From: Candidatus Ligilactobacillus avistercoris
GTDB taxonomy: Bacteria; Bacillota; Bacilli; Lactobacillales; Lactobacillaceae
DNA length: 64,000 bases
Direction: 5' to 3'
Assembly: GCA_019119415.1 (NCBI GenBank)
Contig: DWXB01000017.1
Span: forward strand, 1-64,000
Every line of letters begins with the position of its first letter. The stretch's first letter is position 1. Under the pieces are notes generated by a model. It saw only the letters and a program-made list of their open reading frames with translations. It was not told where the DNA came from and made no database searches. Shown here one piece after another: positions 17,288-27,705 of the stretch. The translations under genes and the position numbers were made by a program.

Positions 17288-18165
17288 TTAGGCAAACAAG
17301 TAGTTTTCAGGAGTCTTCGACGGGAAAGTTGTACTTAGTTCCGACCCCCATTGGAAATCTAAATGATATGACTCCCCGGGCCGTTGAGGTGCTTCAAGCC
17401 GCCGATTTAATTGCGGCGGAGGATACGCGGAATACCCAGCGACTCCTTAATCACTTTGAAATCACGACCCCACAGATTAGTTTTCATGAATATAACACCC
17501 GCGAGCGGGTTCCCCAGCTGGTCGCTAAGTTGCAGGCGGGGGAAAACATTGCCCAGGTAAGCGACGCGGGGATGCCTTCGATTAGTGATCCGGGGCGGGA
17601 ACTGGTTGCGGCGTGCACGCAGCAGGGGATTCCGGTCATTCCCTTACCAGGGCCAAACGCCGCACTTACAGCCTTGATTGCTTCGGGAATTGCCCCGCAG
17701 CCGTTTCTTTTTTATGGCTTCTTACCCCGGAAGAAGGGGGCATTGGCAGCGGCAATTGCCCAGCTTGCAAACGAGCGGCCGACATTAATTTTTTATGAGG
17801 CGCCGCACCGGTTAGCCAAAACGCTGACTGCCCTTGCGGATGGGTTGGGTGCAGAGCGCTCCGTATGCCTGTGCCGGGAATTAACCAAGCGGTACGAGGA
17901 GTTTTTGCGGGGGACGTTGGCGGATGCTGTGGAGTGGACGAAGGACGCCACAATCCGGGGAGAATTTGTTATTATTGTGGCGGGGAATGAACACCCAACT
18001 GCACAGAAAGAGCCGCAGGAGCAGGGCTCCCTAACCGAACAGGTGGACCGGTTGATTGCCAGCGAGCGTCTTCGGCCGACCGACGCGATTAAGCGGGTCG
18101 CTAAGCAAAACGGGCTAAAAAAACAAGCGGTCTACAATGAATATCACGGGTTAAATAAGGAGTAG
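17284..18165 (+). CDS. rsmI: 16S rRNA (cytidine(1402)-2'-O)-methyltransferase RsmI
   Basis: RsmI methylates the ribose of C1402 in 16S rRNA. The 293-residue tetrapyrrole-methylase-fold protein contains LYLVPTPIGNLNDMTPRA, EDTRNTQRLLNHF and SDAGMPSISDPG, all signatures of RsmI. The ATG at 17284 overlaps the yabA stop by four bases; the upstream in-frame ATG lies in yabA and is discarded. The C-terminal segment is a short helical domain ending KKQAVYNEYHGL. Confidence 0.96.
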   Translation: MIRQTSSFQESSTGKLYLVPTPIGNLNDMTPRAVEVLQAADLIAAEDTRNTQRLLNHFEITTPQISFHEYNTRERVPQLVAKLQAGENIAQVSDAGMPSISDPGRELVAACTQQGIPVIPLPGPNAALTALIASGIAPQPFLFYGFLPRKKGALAAAIAQLANERPTLIFYEAPHRLAKTLTALADGLGAERSVCLCRELTKRYEEFLRGTLADAVEWTKDATIRGEFVIIVAGNEHPTAQKEPQEQGSLTEQVDRLIASERLRPTDAIKRVAKQNGLKKQAVYNEYHGLNKE

Positions 18166-18168
18166 CAC

Positions 18169-18933
18169 ATGGCAGGGAAGATTTATTCGTATCGTCACCA
18201 GATTGTTGATTATGAAATGAGTGTGACGGGCAACGTTAAGCTGACAACGTTGCTTAACCTATTAATGCTGGCGTCAGAACAGCAGAGTACCGAACTTGGA
18301 GTGGGCGCAGCGCAGGTCCAGGCGCGCGGTTTAGGGTGGATTGTTACCCAGCACGACCTGCACGTCACCCGGTGGCCCCATTACGGTGAGACCATTACGG
18401 TTTTCACCCAGGCAACGTCGTATAATAAATACTTCTGTTACCGTGATTTTTGGATTGAGGACGCCCAGGGGACGGAGATTGTTCGCATGCACACCGTCTT
18501 TGTGTTAATCGACCTGGATAAGCGCAAAATCGTCCCGGTGGCTGCCGATCTGGTCGATATTTTTCAGGCGGATAAGGTGCGGCGCGGAGAACGGATTACC
18601 AACCCCGCCAAGGTGACGGCTCCGGACGCCGGAAAGGATTATGCCATTCGGTTTACTGACCTTGACTTAAACCGCCACGTGCATAATACCAATTATTTTG
18701 ATTGGATGACGGATGCCCTGGACCGGGAATTTTTACTCCGGCACGAACCAGTGCGGGTCAACATTAAATATGAAAAAGAACTACACTACGGCGACGTTGC
18801 CCGCAGTGAGGTCCAGTTTATTAGTGATGACCACCTCCGGACGGCCCATCAGATTAAAAACGGTGATGAGGTCAACTGCGTGGCTGAAATCGAGTGGCGG
18901 CCAATCGCGGCGGATAAAGGAGACCACGAATGA
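18169..18933 (+). CDS. acyl-[acyl-carrier-protein] thioesterase
   Basis: A 254-residue double-hotdog thioesterase of the FatA/FatB-like family, widespread in lactobacilli. It should release free fatty acids from acyl-ACP in the cytoplasm. The second hotdog carries DLDLNRHVHNTNYFDWM with the conserved N and H of the family's active site. It starts four bases after rsmI and its TGA overlaps the ATG of tsaB, so it sits inside a translation-related operon. Chain-length preference cannot be read from sequence. Confidence 0.9.
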   Translation: MAGKIYSYRHQIVDYEMSVTGNVKLTTLLNLLMLASEQQSTELGVGAAQVQARGLGWIVTQHDLHVTRWPHYGETITVFTQATSYNKYFCYRDFWIEDAQGTEIVRMHTVFVLIDLDKRKIVPVAADLVDIFQADKVRRGERITNPAKVTAPDAGKDYAIRFTDLDLNRHVHNTNYFDWMTDALDREFLLRHEPVRVNIKYEKELHYGDVARSEVQFISDDHLRTAHQIKNGDEVNCVAEIEWRPIAADKGDHE

Positions 18934-19658
18934 AAATCTTAGCGATTGATACTTCTAATATGCCGTTGACGGTGGCGGTCCTTGATGATGAGCGGCTCCT
19001 TGCAACGATGACTACGACCGTGCGGCGGGACCACGGGGCGACCCTGATGCCCGTTATCGCAGCTCTGCTTGAGCGGGCGGCGGTTTCGGTGGATGAGATT
19101 GACCGCTTTGTCGTTGCGGCTGGACCTGGATCGTATACTGGACTGCGAATCGGGGCGACCACCGCCAAAACGTTGGCGGCAACGCTCAATCGGGAACTAG
19201 TTGGCGTATCCAGCCTGCGGGTGTTGGCGGCCGGATACCGGCCAGAGCATCACCGGCTAATTGTGCCGGTGTTTGATGCACGGCGAAATAACGTGTTTGC
19301 CGGCGCATACCGGTGGCACCGGGATCAGTTGACGGAGGTCATTCCGGACCAGCATATTTCACTGGTTAATTTGGCAACGGCCATTCGGGATGAGGACTAC
19401 GTATTTGTTGGGAGTGATTGCTGGCAGCTCCACGAGCAACTTGTTGACCTGTTTGGGCGTGACGTTCACGTTGCTCCGGCGCAGTTTAACTATCCGCAAG
19501 CATACGTCCTCGGTCTGTTGGGGCGGCAAATGGCGCCGGTAACAAACGTGGATGCGTTTGTTCCGCGGTACTTGCGGTTAACCCAGGCCGAAGCTGATTG
19601 GTACCAGCAACATCCAGAAGAAAAGGGGCACCCAACCAACTATGTGGAAAAGTATTAA
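18930..19658 (+). CDS. tsaB: tRNA t6A biosynthesis protein TsaB
   Basis: TsaB is the catalytically inactive ASKHA partner of TsaD in N6-threonylcarbamoyladenosine synthesis. The 242-residue protein begins MKILAIDTSNMPLTVAV and has the AGPGSYTGLRIGATTAK glycine-rich motif. ATGA overlap with the thioesterase gene and overlap with rimI show tight coupling. TsaE and TsaC are not in the window. Confidence 0.95.
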   Translation: MKILAIDTSNMPLTVAVLDDERLLATMTTTVRRDHGATLMPVIAALLERAAVSVDEIDRFVVAAGPGSYTGLRIGATTAKTLAATLNRELVGVSSLRVLAAGYRPEHHRLIVPVFDARRNNVFAGAYRWHRDQLTEVIPDQHISLVNLATAIRDEDYVFVGSDCWQLHEQLVDLFGRDVHVAPAQFNYPQAYVLGLLGRQMAPVTNVDAFVPRYLRLTQAEADWYQQHPEEKGHPTNYVEKY

Positions 19659-20217
19659 ACAGTTAACGAATGCCATTACCCAGCGGCGGCAGCGCCGAGA
19701 AGCATTGGAGTTTCAGAACCACGACGTGCAGGTTGAGCACGATAATTACCTGGTTTGCCGGGCGGTTGTCCCGGATATCCCGGAAATGATTACGCTTGAA
19801 CAGGCGATTTTTCACGGCCATGCGCCGTGGTCAGCGGCTCAGTTAGAACGGGAATTGAACGACCGCCAGCACTACATGTACCTCGCATTCCGGCACAATG
19901 ACCGGTTAGTTGCGTTTGCCGGGTGTCGGTTTGACTTAGCCAACGGGACGGCCGACATTACGCGGATTGCCGTCCTTCCCCAGTACCTTCACCGGGGCGT
20001 GGGGGAACGGTTAATCCGCGGTCTCACGCAGGAGGCCCAGCAGCACGGGTGCCAGCAAATCAAACTGGCGGTTAAGGAAACAAACACCGATGAACAACAC
20101 CGGTATGCGCGGGTTGGCTTTGGCAAACGGCGGACGGTCAAGAATTACTATAAGTTAACCGACCACGAAGCAGAGGATGCCGTTGAAATGCAGTATGACA
20201 AGGGAGACCAATCATAA
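19642..20217 (+). CDS. rimI: ribosomal-protein-alanine N-acetyltransferase RimI-like
   Basis: A GNAT acetyltransferase of the RimI family that acetylates the N terminus of ribosomal protein S18 in other bacteria. The core has [22 protein letters not shown] (acetyl-CoA-binding motif A) and [19 protein letters not shown]. At 191 residues it has about 40 extra, basic N-terminal residues before the GNAT fold compared with the Escherichia coli enzyme. It overlaps tsaB and, with TAATG, tsaD. The usual tsaB-rimI-tsaD order supports the name. Confidence 0.9.
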   Translation: MWKSIKQLTNAITQRRQRREALEFQNHDVQVEHDNYLVCRAVVPDIPEMITLEQAIFHGHAPWSAAQLERELNDRQHYMYLAFRHNDRLVAFAGCRFDLANGTADITRIAVLPQYLHRGVGERLIRGLTQEAQQHGCQQIKLAVKETNTDEQHRYARVGFGKRRTVKNYYKLTDHEAEDAVEMQYDKGDQS

Positions 20218-21254
20218 TGGGAAAACGAACCCTGATTTTAGCATTTGAATCAAGTTGCGATGAGACGAGCGTTGCGGTGATTGAAAACGGCGCAATAATC
20301 CTTTCTAACGTTGTGGCTACCCAAATTAAGAGCCACCAACGTTTTGGGGGCGTCGTTCCGGAGGTTGCCAGCCGCCACCATATTGAACAGGTGACGTGGT
20401 GCTTAAACGCGGCGATGCAGGAGGCCCACGTGACCTACGATGATCTCACGGCGGTGGCCGTAACGTACGGACCAGGGTTGGTAGGCGCCCTCTTGGTGGG
20501 AGTGGCTGCTGCCAAGGCGGTGGCGTTTGCCCACCACTTACCGTTGATTCCGGTCAATCACATGGCCGGGCATATTTACGCGGCCCGGTTTGTGGGAGAA
20601 ATCAAGTTCCCGGCACTCGCCCTCCTTGTTTCCGGCGGGCACACCGAATTAGTGTGGTTGAAGGAAGAGGGTTCCTTCGTGATTATTGGGGATACCCGCG
20701 ACGATGCGGCCGGTGAAGCGTACGATAAGGTCGGCCGGGTGCTCGGTGTTGCGTACCCGGCAGGGAAGGAACTGGATGCGATGGCCCACCGCGGCCGCGA
20801 CACGTTTAACTTTCCCCGGGCGATGCTGCAGGAGGATAACCTCGACTTCAGTTTTAGTGGTCTGAAGAGTGCGTTTATTAATGCGGTGCACCATGCTGAC
20901 CAGGTCGGGGAACAACTCTCACGGGATGACCTGGCAGCTAGTTTCCAGCAGGCCGTTGTGGACATTCTTGTAACGAAGACCACGCGGGCTCTTCGCCAGT
21001 ACCCAACGACCCGGCAACTGATCCTCGCCGGGGGAGTCGCTGCGAATACGGGGTTGCGCAGTCAGTTAACGGATGCGATGCGGGCCTTTCCGCGGGTGGA
21101 GCTTCTCCAAGCGCCGTTAAAACTGTGCGGGGATAACGCCGCCATGATTGGGGCGGCCGGGACGATGCTTTACCGCCACGGAGTCCGGGCGGGACTTGAC
21201 CTTAACGCCGATCCATCCCTTGAGTTTCCGTATCTCGACGAAATTGAGAAATAA
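20217..21254 (+). CDS. tsaD: tRNA t6A threonylcarbamoyltransferase TsaD
   Basis: TsaD transfers the threonylcarbamoyl group to A37 of ANN-decoding tRNAs. The 345-residue protein contains the metal-binding HMAGHIYA motif (HxxxH), the ASKHA nucleotide motifs SGGHTELVW and [12 protein letters not shown], and starts [14 protein letters not shown], the TsaD signature. The ATG overlaps the rimI stop. The gene ends the operon and is followed by a bidirectional hairpin. Confidence 0.97.
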   Translation: MGKRTLILAFESSCDETSVAVIENGAIILSNVVATQIKSHQRFGGVVPEVASRHHIEQVTWCLNAAMQEAHVTYDDLTAVAVTYGPGLVGALLVGVAAAKAVAFAHHLPLIPVNHMAGHIYAARFVGEIKFPALALLVSGGHTELVWLKEEGSFVIIGDTRDDAAGEAYDKVGRVLGVAYPAGKELDAMAHRGRDTFNFPRAMLQEDNLDFSFSGLKSAFINAVHHADQVGEQLSRDDLAASFQQAVVDILVTKTTRALRQYPTTRQLILAGGVAANTGLRSQLTDAMRAFPRVELLQAPLKLCGDNAAMIGAAGTMLYRHGVRAGLDLNADPSLEFPYLDEIEK

Positions 21255-21268
21255 TTGAGCTTAAAAAC

Positions 21269-21312
21269 AGACGAGCACGTTAGAAGCAATCACTTCTACG
21301 TGCTCGTCTATT
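21269..21312. terminator. bidirectional terminator between tsaD and the ABC-F gene
   Basis: Arms AGACGAGCACG..TAGAAG and CTTCTA.CGTGCTCGTCT form a 17-bp stem with one bulged base; TATTTTAA follows on the plus strand and TTTTTAA on the minus strand. Confidence 0.85.
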
Positions 21313-21326
21313 TTAATGCGCCTGTG

Positions 21327-23282
21327 TTATTCGTCCTCTTCAAGGGCTAACGCCGCTTCTTCCCAGGCTTGCTCAGCTTCTTCAAGTTGCGGGGTCAGGG
21401 CGTCAAGCTGTTTTTGTAAGTCCGTTAGTTTTCCAAGGTCATCGCTATGCGTGGCCATTTCCTTTTCAAGCTCATCCTTTTGGGCTTCGAGGGTGGCCAT
21501 TTGCTTTTCCGCTTGTTGGACGGCCCGTTCAAGTTTTCGGTGCGCCCGCTGTTGCGCCTTCTGGGTAGCAAAGTCCTGCTTGCTATTAGCGGGCGTCGGC
21601 GGTGTTGAAGTCTTAGTAGAAGCTGATGTGTCTTTCTCAGTGGCCGGTGTATCCTGGGGGTGCGCCTGTTCGTCGCGCTTTTGTACGTAGTAGTCGTAGT
21701 CTCCGAGGTAAAGCGTGCTGCCGGTGGGGGCGAGTTCCAGGACGTTCGTGGTGACCTGGTTAATGAAGTACCGGTCGTGGGAAACCATTAACACGGTTCC
21801 TGGGAAATCCTTAATTGCCTGTTCCAGCACTTCCTTACTTTCGATATCAAGGTGGTTGGTCGGTTCGTCAAGGACTAACAGGTTGTCGTGGTTGAGGGCC
21901 AGCTTAGTAAGTAAAAGCCGGGCCTTTTCCCCGCCAGAGAGGCTGGCAACCTTCTTTTGAACGTCGTCACCGCTAAAGAGGAAACTTCCTAAGACGGAGC
22001 GGATGTCCCGTTCCAGCATTGTTCGGTGGTCGTCCCAGACTTCATCAAGAACGGTCTTCTCGGCATGGAGGACCTGGTGTTCTTGGTCGTAGTATCCCAC
22101 CGTCACGTTTGTACCACGGGTGGCACTTCCGTGAATAAACGGAATCATGCCTAGAATGCTCTTAAGCAGGGTTGACTTTCCCGTTCCGTTTGGCCCTACG
22201 ATTGTCAGCACCTGGTGTTTCCGCAGCTCAAAGTTGATGGGGGCAGCAAGCGTCTGGCCGTCGTAACCGATGGCGGCGTCCTTGACCGTCAGGACAATGT
22301 TGCCGCTCTCCTTTTCCGGGGTAAACGTAAACCGCATGGCGCGTTCGTCGCCGGCGGGTTTATCCAGCCGCTCCATTTTTTCCAACTGCTTGCGCCGGCT
22401 TTGCGCCCGCTTGGTGGTTGAGGCCCGCACGATGTTCTTGTTGACAAACTCCTCCATTTCGTGAATTTTAGCCTGCTGTTTTTCGTAGGCCTTCCACGCT
22501 GCTTTTTGCCGGGCAGCCCGTTCCTTAACGTACTGGGAGTAGTTGCCGGTGTAGTGGGAGCTAGTGCCGTTCCCAATTTCATATACCTGGTTTACAATCC
22601 GGTCAAGGAAGTACCGGTCGTGGGAAACGATTAGGAGGGCACCCTGGTACGACTGGATGTAGCCTTCCAACCAGGTAAGCGTGGCAATATCGAGGTGGTT
22701 GGTCGGTTCGTCCAGGATTAACAGATCCTTTTTTTCGAGTAGAAGTTTTGCCAGGGCTAACCGCGTTTTCTGACCCCCGGAGAGGGTGTCAACCGGGCGG
22801 TCATAGTCTTCGGGGAAAAACTTAAACCCGGTCAGGACGGACTTAACCTCTGTTTCGTAGCCGTACCCGTTTTGCTCCTTAAAATCGTGCTGCAACTGAT
22901 CATAGTGATCGAGGAGCTGCTGGTATTCGGGCGAGGCTGGATCCATCGGTGGGTTGGCCATTTGTTCCTCTAACCGGTGAATTTCCGCTTCCATTTTTTG
23001 GAGGGGCGCAAACACGCTTAACATTTCATCGTACAGGGATCGGCCCGACGATAAGCCGGCGTTCTGGGCAAGGTAACCGATGGTAAGGTCCTTCCGTCGG
23101 ATGATTTGCCCTTCATCGGGTTCGGTTTCTCCCGTGAGCATCTTAATGAGGGTGGATTTTCCTGCGCCGTTCCGGCCAACGAGCGCAATCCGGTCGCCGT
23201 CCTGGATGTCCAGGTTAACGTCGTGGAAGAGGGTATCAGCCCCAAAGTGCCGGGCAACTTTTTGTGCTTGGAGCAGTATCAT
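21327..23282 (-). CDS. ABC-F family ATPase (YdiF-like)
   Basis: A soluble ABC-F protein with two ATPase domains and no membrane segments; family members act on the ribosome, from translation factors to antibiotic-target protectors. The 651 residues hold Walker A GRNGAGKST and GPNGTGKST, signatures LSGGQKTRLALAKLL and LSGGEKARLLLTKLA, Walker B LLILDEPTNHLD and LLVLDEPTNHLD, a charged inter-domain linker at about 240-320, and a long C-terminal coiled coil with many Q, E and K, as in YdiF. I use the ATG at 23282 (MILLQAQKV) with AAAGGA nine bases upstream; an upstream ATG at 23291 overlaps that site. Nothing here specifically points to resistance. Confidence 0.92.
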   Translation of the reverse strand: MILLQAQKVARHFGADTLFHDVNLDIQDGDRIALVGRNGAGKSTLIKMLTGETEPDEGQIIRRKDLTIGYLAQNAGLSSGRSLYDEMLSVFAPLQKMEAEIHRLEEQMANPPMDPASPEYQQLLDHYDQLQHDFKEQNGYGYETEVKSVLTGFKFFPEDYDRPVDTLSGGQKTRLALAKLLLEKKDLLILDEPTNHLDIATLTWLEGYIQSYQGALLIVSHDRYFLDRIVNQVYEIGNGTSSHYTGNYSQYVKERAARQKAAWKAYEKQQAKIHEMEEFVNKNIVRASTTKRAQSRRKQLEKMERLDKPAGDERAMRFTFTPEKESGNIVLTVKDAAIGYDGQTLAAPINFELRKHQVLTIVGPNGTGKSTLLKSILGMIPFIHGSATRGTNVTVGYYDQEHQVLHAEKTVLDEVWDDHRTMLERDIRSVLGSFLFSGDDVQKKVASLSGGEKARLLLTKLALNHDNLLVLDEPTNHLDIESKEVLEQAIKDFPGTVLMVSHDRYFINQVTTNVLELAPTGSTLYLGDYDYYVQKRDEQAHPQDTPATEKDTSASTKTSTPPTPANSKQDFATQKAQQRAHRKLERAVQQAEKQMATLEAQKDELEKEMATHSDDLGKLTDLQKQLDALTPQLEEAEQAWEEAALALEEDE

Positions 23283-23442
23283 GGTATGCATCCTTTCGTC
23301 CAAAGTAATAGTCTTATTCATTTTAGCATACGATTTTCGAAAGACACATAAAGAGATTGTGAAGTTACTAGGTTAGTTCGTACTAATATCAACGTTTATG
23401 TTATAGTTGCTTGTGAAGATTAATTGAAGGGAGTTTAACAGC

Positions 23443-24084
23443 ATGGCAAAAATTCCACAGGCGACTGCCCGGCGGTTACCAATTTACTACCGCTACCTTA
23501 ATTTTCTTAAGGATGCGGGGAAAGAGCGGGTTTCTTCAACGGAACTTGCCGAGGCGGTCAAGATTGATTCAGCAACAATCCGGCGGGACTTCTCATACTT
23601 CGGCGCGCTTGGAAAACGCGGGTACGGGTACCACGTTGATAGTTTACTAGCATTTTTTAAGAAGACCCTGAGTCAGGATAAGCTGACAAACGTTGCGTTA
23701 ATTGGGGTCGGGAACCTGGGGCATGCGCTCCTCAACTTTAATTTCCACCAGAGCAATAACGTGCGGATCAGCGCGGCGTTTGATATTAACGACGACATTA
23801 CCGGAACAATTCAAAACGGCGTGCCGGTTTACCCGATGGCGGACATGCAGGAGCAGCTGACCGTCCAGCAAATTGAGGTGGCAATTCTCACGGTGCCGGC
23901 GTCCGTTGCCCAGAGCGTTGCCGATCAGATGATTGCGGCGGGGGTGAAGGGAATCCTGAACTTTACCCCGATGCGAATTGCGGCGCCGGAAACAGTCCGG
24001 ATTCAAAACGTGGATTTGACGAACGAGCTGCAGACGCTGATCTACTTCTTGGACCACTTTGGACCGAAGAAGGATGAAGAATAA
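23443..24084 (+). CDS. rex: redox-sensing transcriptional repressor Rex
   Basis: Rex senses the NADH/NAD+ ratio and represses fermentative and redox genes. The 213-residue protein has an N-terminal winged helix with [24 protein letters not shown] and a Rossmann domain with GVGNLGHAL. Two isolated TTGTGAA half-sites lie upstream (23358-23364 and 23411-23417) but without the matching inverted half, so autoregulation is not demonstrated. The start ATG follows GAAGGGAG. The gene is monocistronic between the ABC-F gene and groESL. Confidence 0.96.
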   Translation: MAKIPQATARRLPIYYRYLNFLKDAGKERVSSTELAEAVKIDSATIRRDFSYFGALGKRGYGYHVDSLLAFFKKTLSQDKLTNVALIGVGNLGHALLNFNFHQSNNVRISAAFDINDDITGTIQNGVPVYPMADMQEQLTVQQIEVAILTVPASVAQSVADQMIAAGVKGILNFTPMRIAAPETVRIQNVDLTNELQTLIYFLDHFGPKKDEE

Positions 24085-24101
24085 TCATATAATGAAGAAA
24101 G

Positions 24102-24166
24102 CTACCAGGTTAACGGACGATGCTAAGTGGACATTTAGGACACGAAATTAGCCGGTGGTTTTTTAT
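24102..24166 (+). terminator. probable rex terminator
   Basis: CTACCAGGTTAA and TTAGCCGGTGG can pair with wobble pairs around a long loop and are followed by TTTTTTATTT. The stem is imperfect. Confidence 0.5.
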
Positions 24167-24177
24167 TTACTAATTAA

Positions 24178-24204
24178 TTAGCACTCTCCTGCAAAGAGTG
24201 ACAA
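24178..24204 (+). promoter_or_regulatory. second, degenerate CIRCE-like element
   Basis: TTAGCACTC (24178-24186), 9 bases, GAGTGACAA (24196-24204): one perfect CIRCE arm and one matching 7 of 9 positions. It lies 8 bases upstream of the groESL -35 and 75 bp from the downstream CIRCE, so HrcA could bridge the promoter. Confidence 0.7.
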
Positions 24205-24211
24205 AAAATGC

Positions 24212-24240
24212 TTGCACTTCATGGCAAAAGTGTGTAGTAT
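24212..24240 (+). promoter_or_regulatory. groESL promoter
   Basis: TTGCAC, exactly 17 bases, TAGTAT. It is placed between the two CIRCE elements. Confidence 0.75.
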
Positions 24241-24252
24241 ATGAATTGTAGG

Positions 24253-24279
24253 TTAGCACTTACCAATGATGAGTGCTAA
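24253..24279 (+). promoter_or_regulatory. CIRCE operator of groESL
   Basis: TTAGCACTT, 9 bases, GAGTGCTAA: 17 of 18 arm positions fit the consensus inverted repeat bound by HrcA. It lies just after the transcription start, ahead of groES, the canonical position. Confidence 0.95.
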
Positions 24280-24303
24280 ATAAATCATTTGGAGGGATAG
24301 CTT

Positions 24304-26274
<1,971 letters not shown>

Positions 26275-26305
26275 TTCTGGCCAACAGTAATTAGAAAAGA
26301 GTAAT

Positions 26306-26353
26306 AAGCACCCCAAATCGTGGTTAAGTTAACCGTGGTCTGGGGTGCTTTTG
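26306..26353 (+). terminator. groESL terminator
   Basis: Perfect 10-bp stem AAGCACCCCA / TGGGGTGCTT with an inner hairpin, followed by TTGTG. Confidence 0.85.
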
Positions 26354-26444
26354 TGCTATTTTCTCAAACGTAACGTTTAATCATATTAATGGAATCTAGT
26401 AGAGAATCATGAGATAGGCTAGGCGGTAATCCCGTCGTACCCAT

Positions 26445-26491
26445 AAAATAAAACTCCTTCCCGTGCTCATTCCGGGAAGGAGTTTTATTTT
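26445..26491 (-). terminator. terminator of the cysteine-rich small gene
   Basis: A 19-bp perfect inverted repeat (AAAATAAAACTCCTTCCCG and its complement) with a 9-base loop. It starts at the stop codon of the small minus-strand gene and ends in T-rich sequence on that strand. Confidence 0.9.
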
Positions 26492-26627
26492 AAACCTGAC
26501 ACTTGCCGTTGCACATGCAGACCTTGTCAGTCTTCATGGGGCAGTGGCAAATTCCATCAGGGCCGGCACACGGGCATCCCTTCGTACAGGTCATTCCCGT
26601 TGTGCATAGTGAAGCATCTTTTTCCAT
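26490..26627 (-). CDS. metallothionein-like cysteine-rich small protein
   Basis: A 45-codon minus-strand gene that is easily missed by length cut-offs. The product has nine cysteines (residues 8, 14, 18, 20, 27, 29, 37, 39, 43) arranged as CPC, CHC, CMC and CNGKC, few hydrophobics, one histidine and no aromatic residue, the look of a metallothionein. Evidence for a real gene: AGGTGAT ribosome-binding site eight bases before the ATG and a 19-bp terminator abutting the stop codon. It likely chelates Cu, Zn or Cd ions in the cytoplasm. I cannot name a family. A short secreted peptide is unlikely as there is no hydrophobic leader. Confidence 0.8.
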   Translation of the reverse strand: MEKDASLCTTGMTCTKGCPCAGPDGICHCPMKTDKVCMCNGKCQV

Positions 26628-26649
26628 TATAAAATCACCTGATTAGTTG

Positions 26650-27243
26650 TTATTTCATTGCCTTTTTGTTTTCCATGATGCCGTCAATCAGCCCGTAGTC
26701 AACGGCCTCCTGGGCAGTCATGAAGTTGTCCCGGTCAGTATCCTGATTAATCTTCTTGATTGTTTGGCCAGAACCGTCAGCAAGGATTTTGTTAATTAAT
26801 TCCCGGGTCTTTAAAATGTGCTCAGCAGCAATTTGAATTTCAGTGGATTGCCCCTGTGCCCCACCAAGTGGCTGGTGGATCATAATCTCAGAGTGGGGAA
26901 GGGCAAACCGCTTTCCCTTAGTGCCGGCGGTTGCCAGCACAGATGCCATTGATGCTGCCATTCCCATCACAATCGTCTGAACGTCGGCGTTAACGAAGTT
27001 CATCGTATCGTAAATGGCTAATCCGGCTGAAACGCTGCCACCTGGTGAGTTAATGTACAGGTAAATATCCTTATTAGAATCCTGAGCATCCAGGAAGAGC
27101 AGTTGGGCAATAATTGCGTTTGCCATGTCGTCATTGATCTCGCCTGAAAGCATAATAATCCGGTCCTTGAGCAACCGGGAGTAAATATCGTACGCGCGTT
27201 CACCGCGAGATGATTGCTCAATCACTGTTGGTACTAAGTTCAT
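26650..27243 (-). CDS. clpP: ATP-dependent Clp protease proteolytic subunit ClpP
   Basis: The 197-residue serine protease core of ClpCP/ClpXP/ClpEP. The catalytic serine lies in [10 protein letters not shown] (about 97), histidine in HSEIMIHQP (about 122) and the aspartate in the NQDTDRD segment. [25 protein letters not shown] is the conserved N terminus. The start follows GGAGGCGG. Expression should be under CtsR through the operator at 27314-27330 that overlaps the promoter. Confidence 0.98.
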   Translation of the reverse strand: MNLVPTVIEQSSRGERAYDIYSRLLKDRIIMLSGEINDDMANAIIAQLLFLDAQDSNKDIYLYINSPGGSVSAGLAIYDTMNFVNADVQTIVMGMAASMASVLATAGTKGKRFALPHSEIMIHQPLGGAQGQSTEIQIAAEHILKTRELINKILADGSGQTIKKINQDTDRDNFMTAQEAVDYGLIDGIMENKKAMK

Positions 27244-27300
27244 ATGAACCGCCTCCTACTTATAATGTAACTTGCGCAGTCTTCACCGTGCGTTGCTTTA

Positions 27301-27329
27301 ATTTTAATACAAAGGTCAAAAATGGTCAA
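27301..27329 (-). promoter_or_regulatory. clpP promoter
   Basis: On the minus strand TTGACC (27329-27324), 17 bases, TAAAAT (27306-27301). The CtsR operator covers the -35 element. Confidence 0.75.
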
Positions 27330-27330
27330 A
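27314..27330 (+). promoter_or_regulatory. CtsR operator of clpP
   Basis: GGTCAAAAATGGTCAAA is a perfect tandem heptad repeat GGTCAAA-3-GGTCAAA, the CtsR consensus. It overlaps the clpP -35 and so would block transcription until heat inactivates CtsR. Confidence 0.93.
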
Positions 27331-27356
27331 TCATGTCTTGGATAAATGTGGAATAC

Positions 27357-27386
27357 AAAAAGAGGCTGAGACCAACCGTCCCAACC
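27357..27386 (-). terminator. terminator after tRNA-Arg (minus strand)
   Basis: GGTTGGGAC / GTCTCAGCC, nine pairs including two wobbles, then TCTTTTTG on the minus strand. It separates the tRNA from clpP. Confidence 0.7.
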
Positions 27387-27403
27387 TTCGTTTCAATCTT
27401 GAA

Positions 27404-27475
27404 TGCGCCACCGGGGAGTCGAACCCCGATTACAAGAACCGGAATCTTGCGTGCGATCCATTACACTAGCGGCGC
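27404..27475 (-). tRNA. tRNA-Arg (anticodon CCG)
   Basis: Read on the minus strand this 72-base cloverleaf has acceptor arms GCGCCGC / GTGGCGC (one G-T pair), discriminator A, anticodon stem CAAGA / TCTTG with loop TTCCGGT giving anticodon CCG, and T-arm CGGGG-TTCGACT-CCCCG. CCA is not encoded. It decodes CGG, which is one of the favoured Arg codons of the genes in this window. Confidence 0.95.
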
Positions 27476-27670
27476 AGCACGCTTATTATAGTATCGTGAT
27501 TGGAATTAAATTGCAAGTCTTTTTTTCGAGTTTTTGGGAGACGGAGATATGTCCGCCCATATCCTTGGGAATTGGCCGTTAAAAACCCGTTAAATGCCTG
27601 GTATTGTAAGAAAGAAACGGGAGTGCAGTGAAAGGGGTGAATCCTGATAAGGGTGAATAAGTGAAGTTGC

Positions 27671-27699
27671 TTGCAAGCGGGGGGGAGAATTGCTACAAT
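27671..27699 (+). promoter_or_regulatory. gap promoter
   Basis: TTGCAA, 17 bases, TACAAT with a TGC extension before the -10. Transcription would start near 27706. Confidence 0.75.
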
Positions 27700-27705
27700 A
27701 TCATT

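Noticed and set aside
21327..23282. ABC-F gene as an antibiotic-resistance determinant
   Set aside because: It looks like the core-genome YdiF-type housekeeping ABC-F with a C-terminal coiled coil, with no mobile context or leader-peptide attenuator.
23358..23417. Rex operator upstream of rex
   Set aside because: Two TTGTGAA half-sites occur, but neither has the inverted TTCACAA partner at the right distance.
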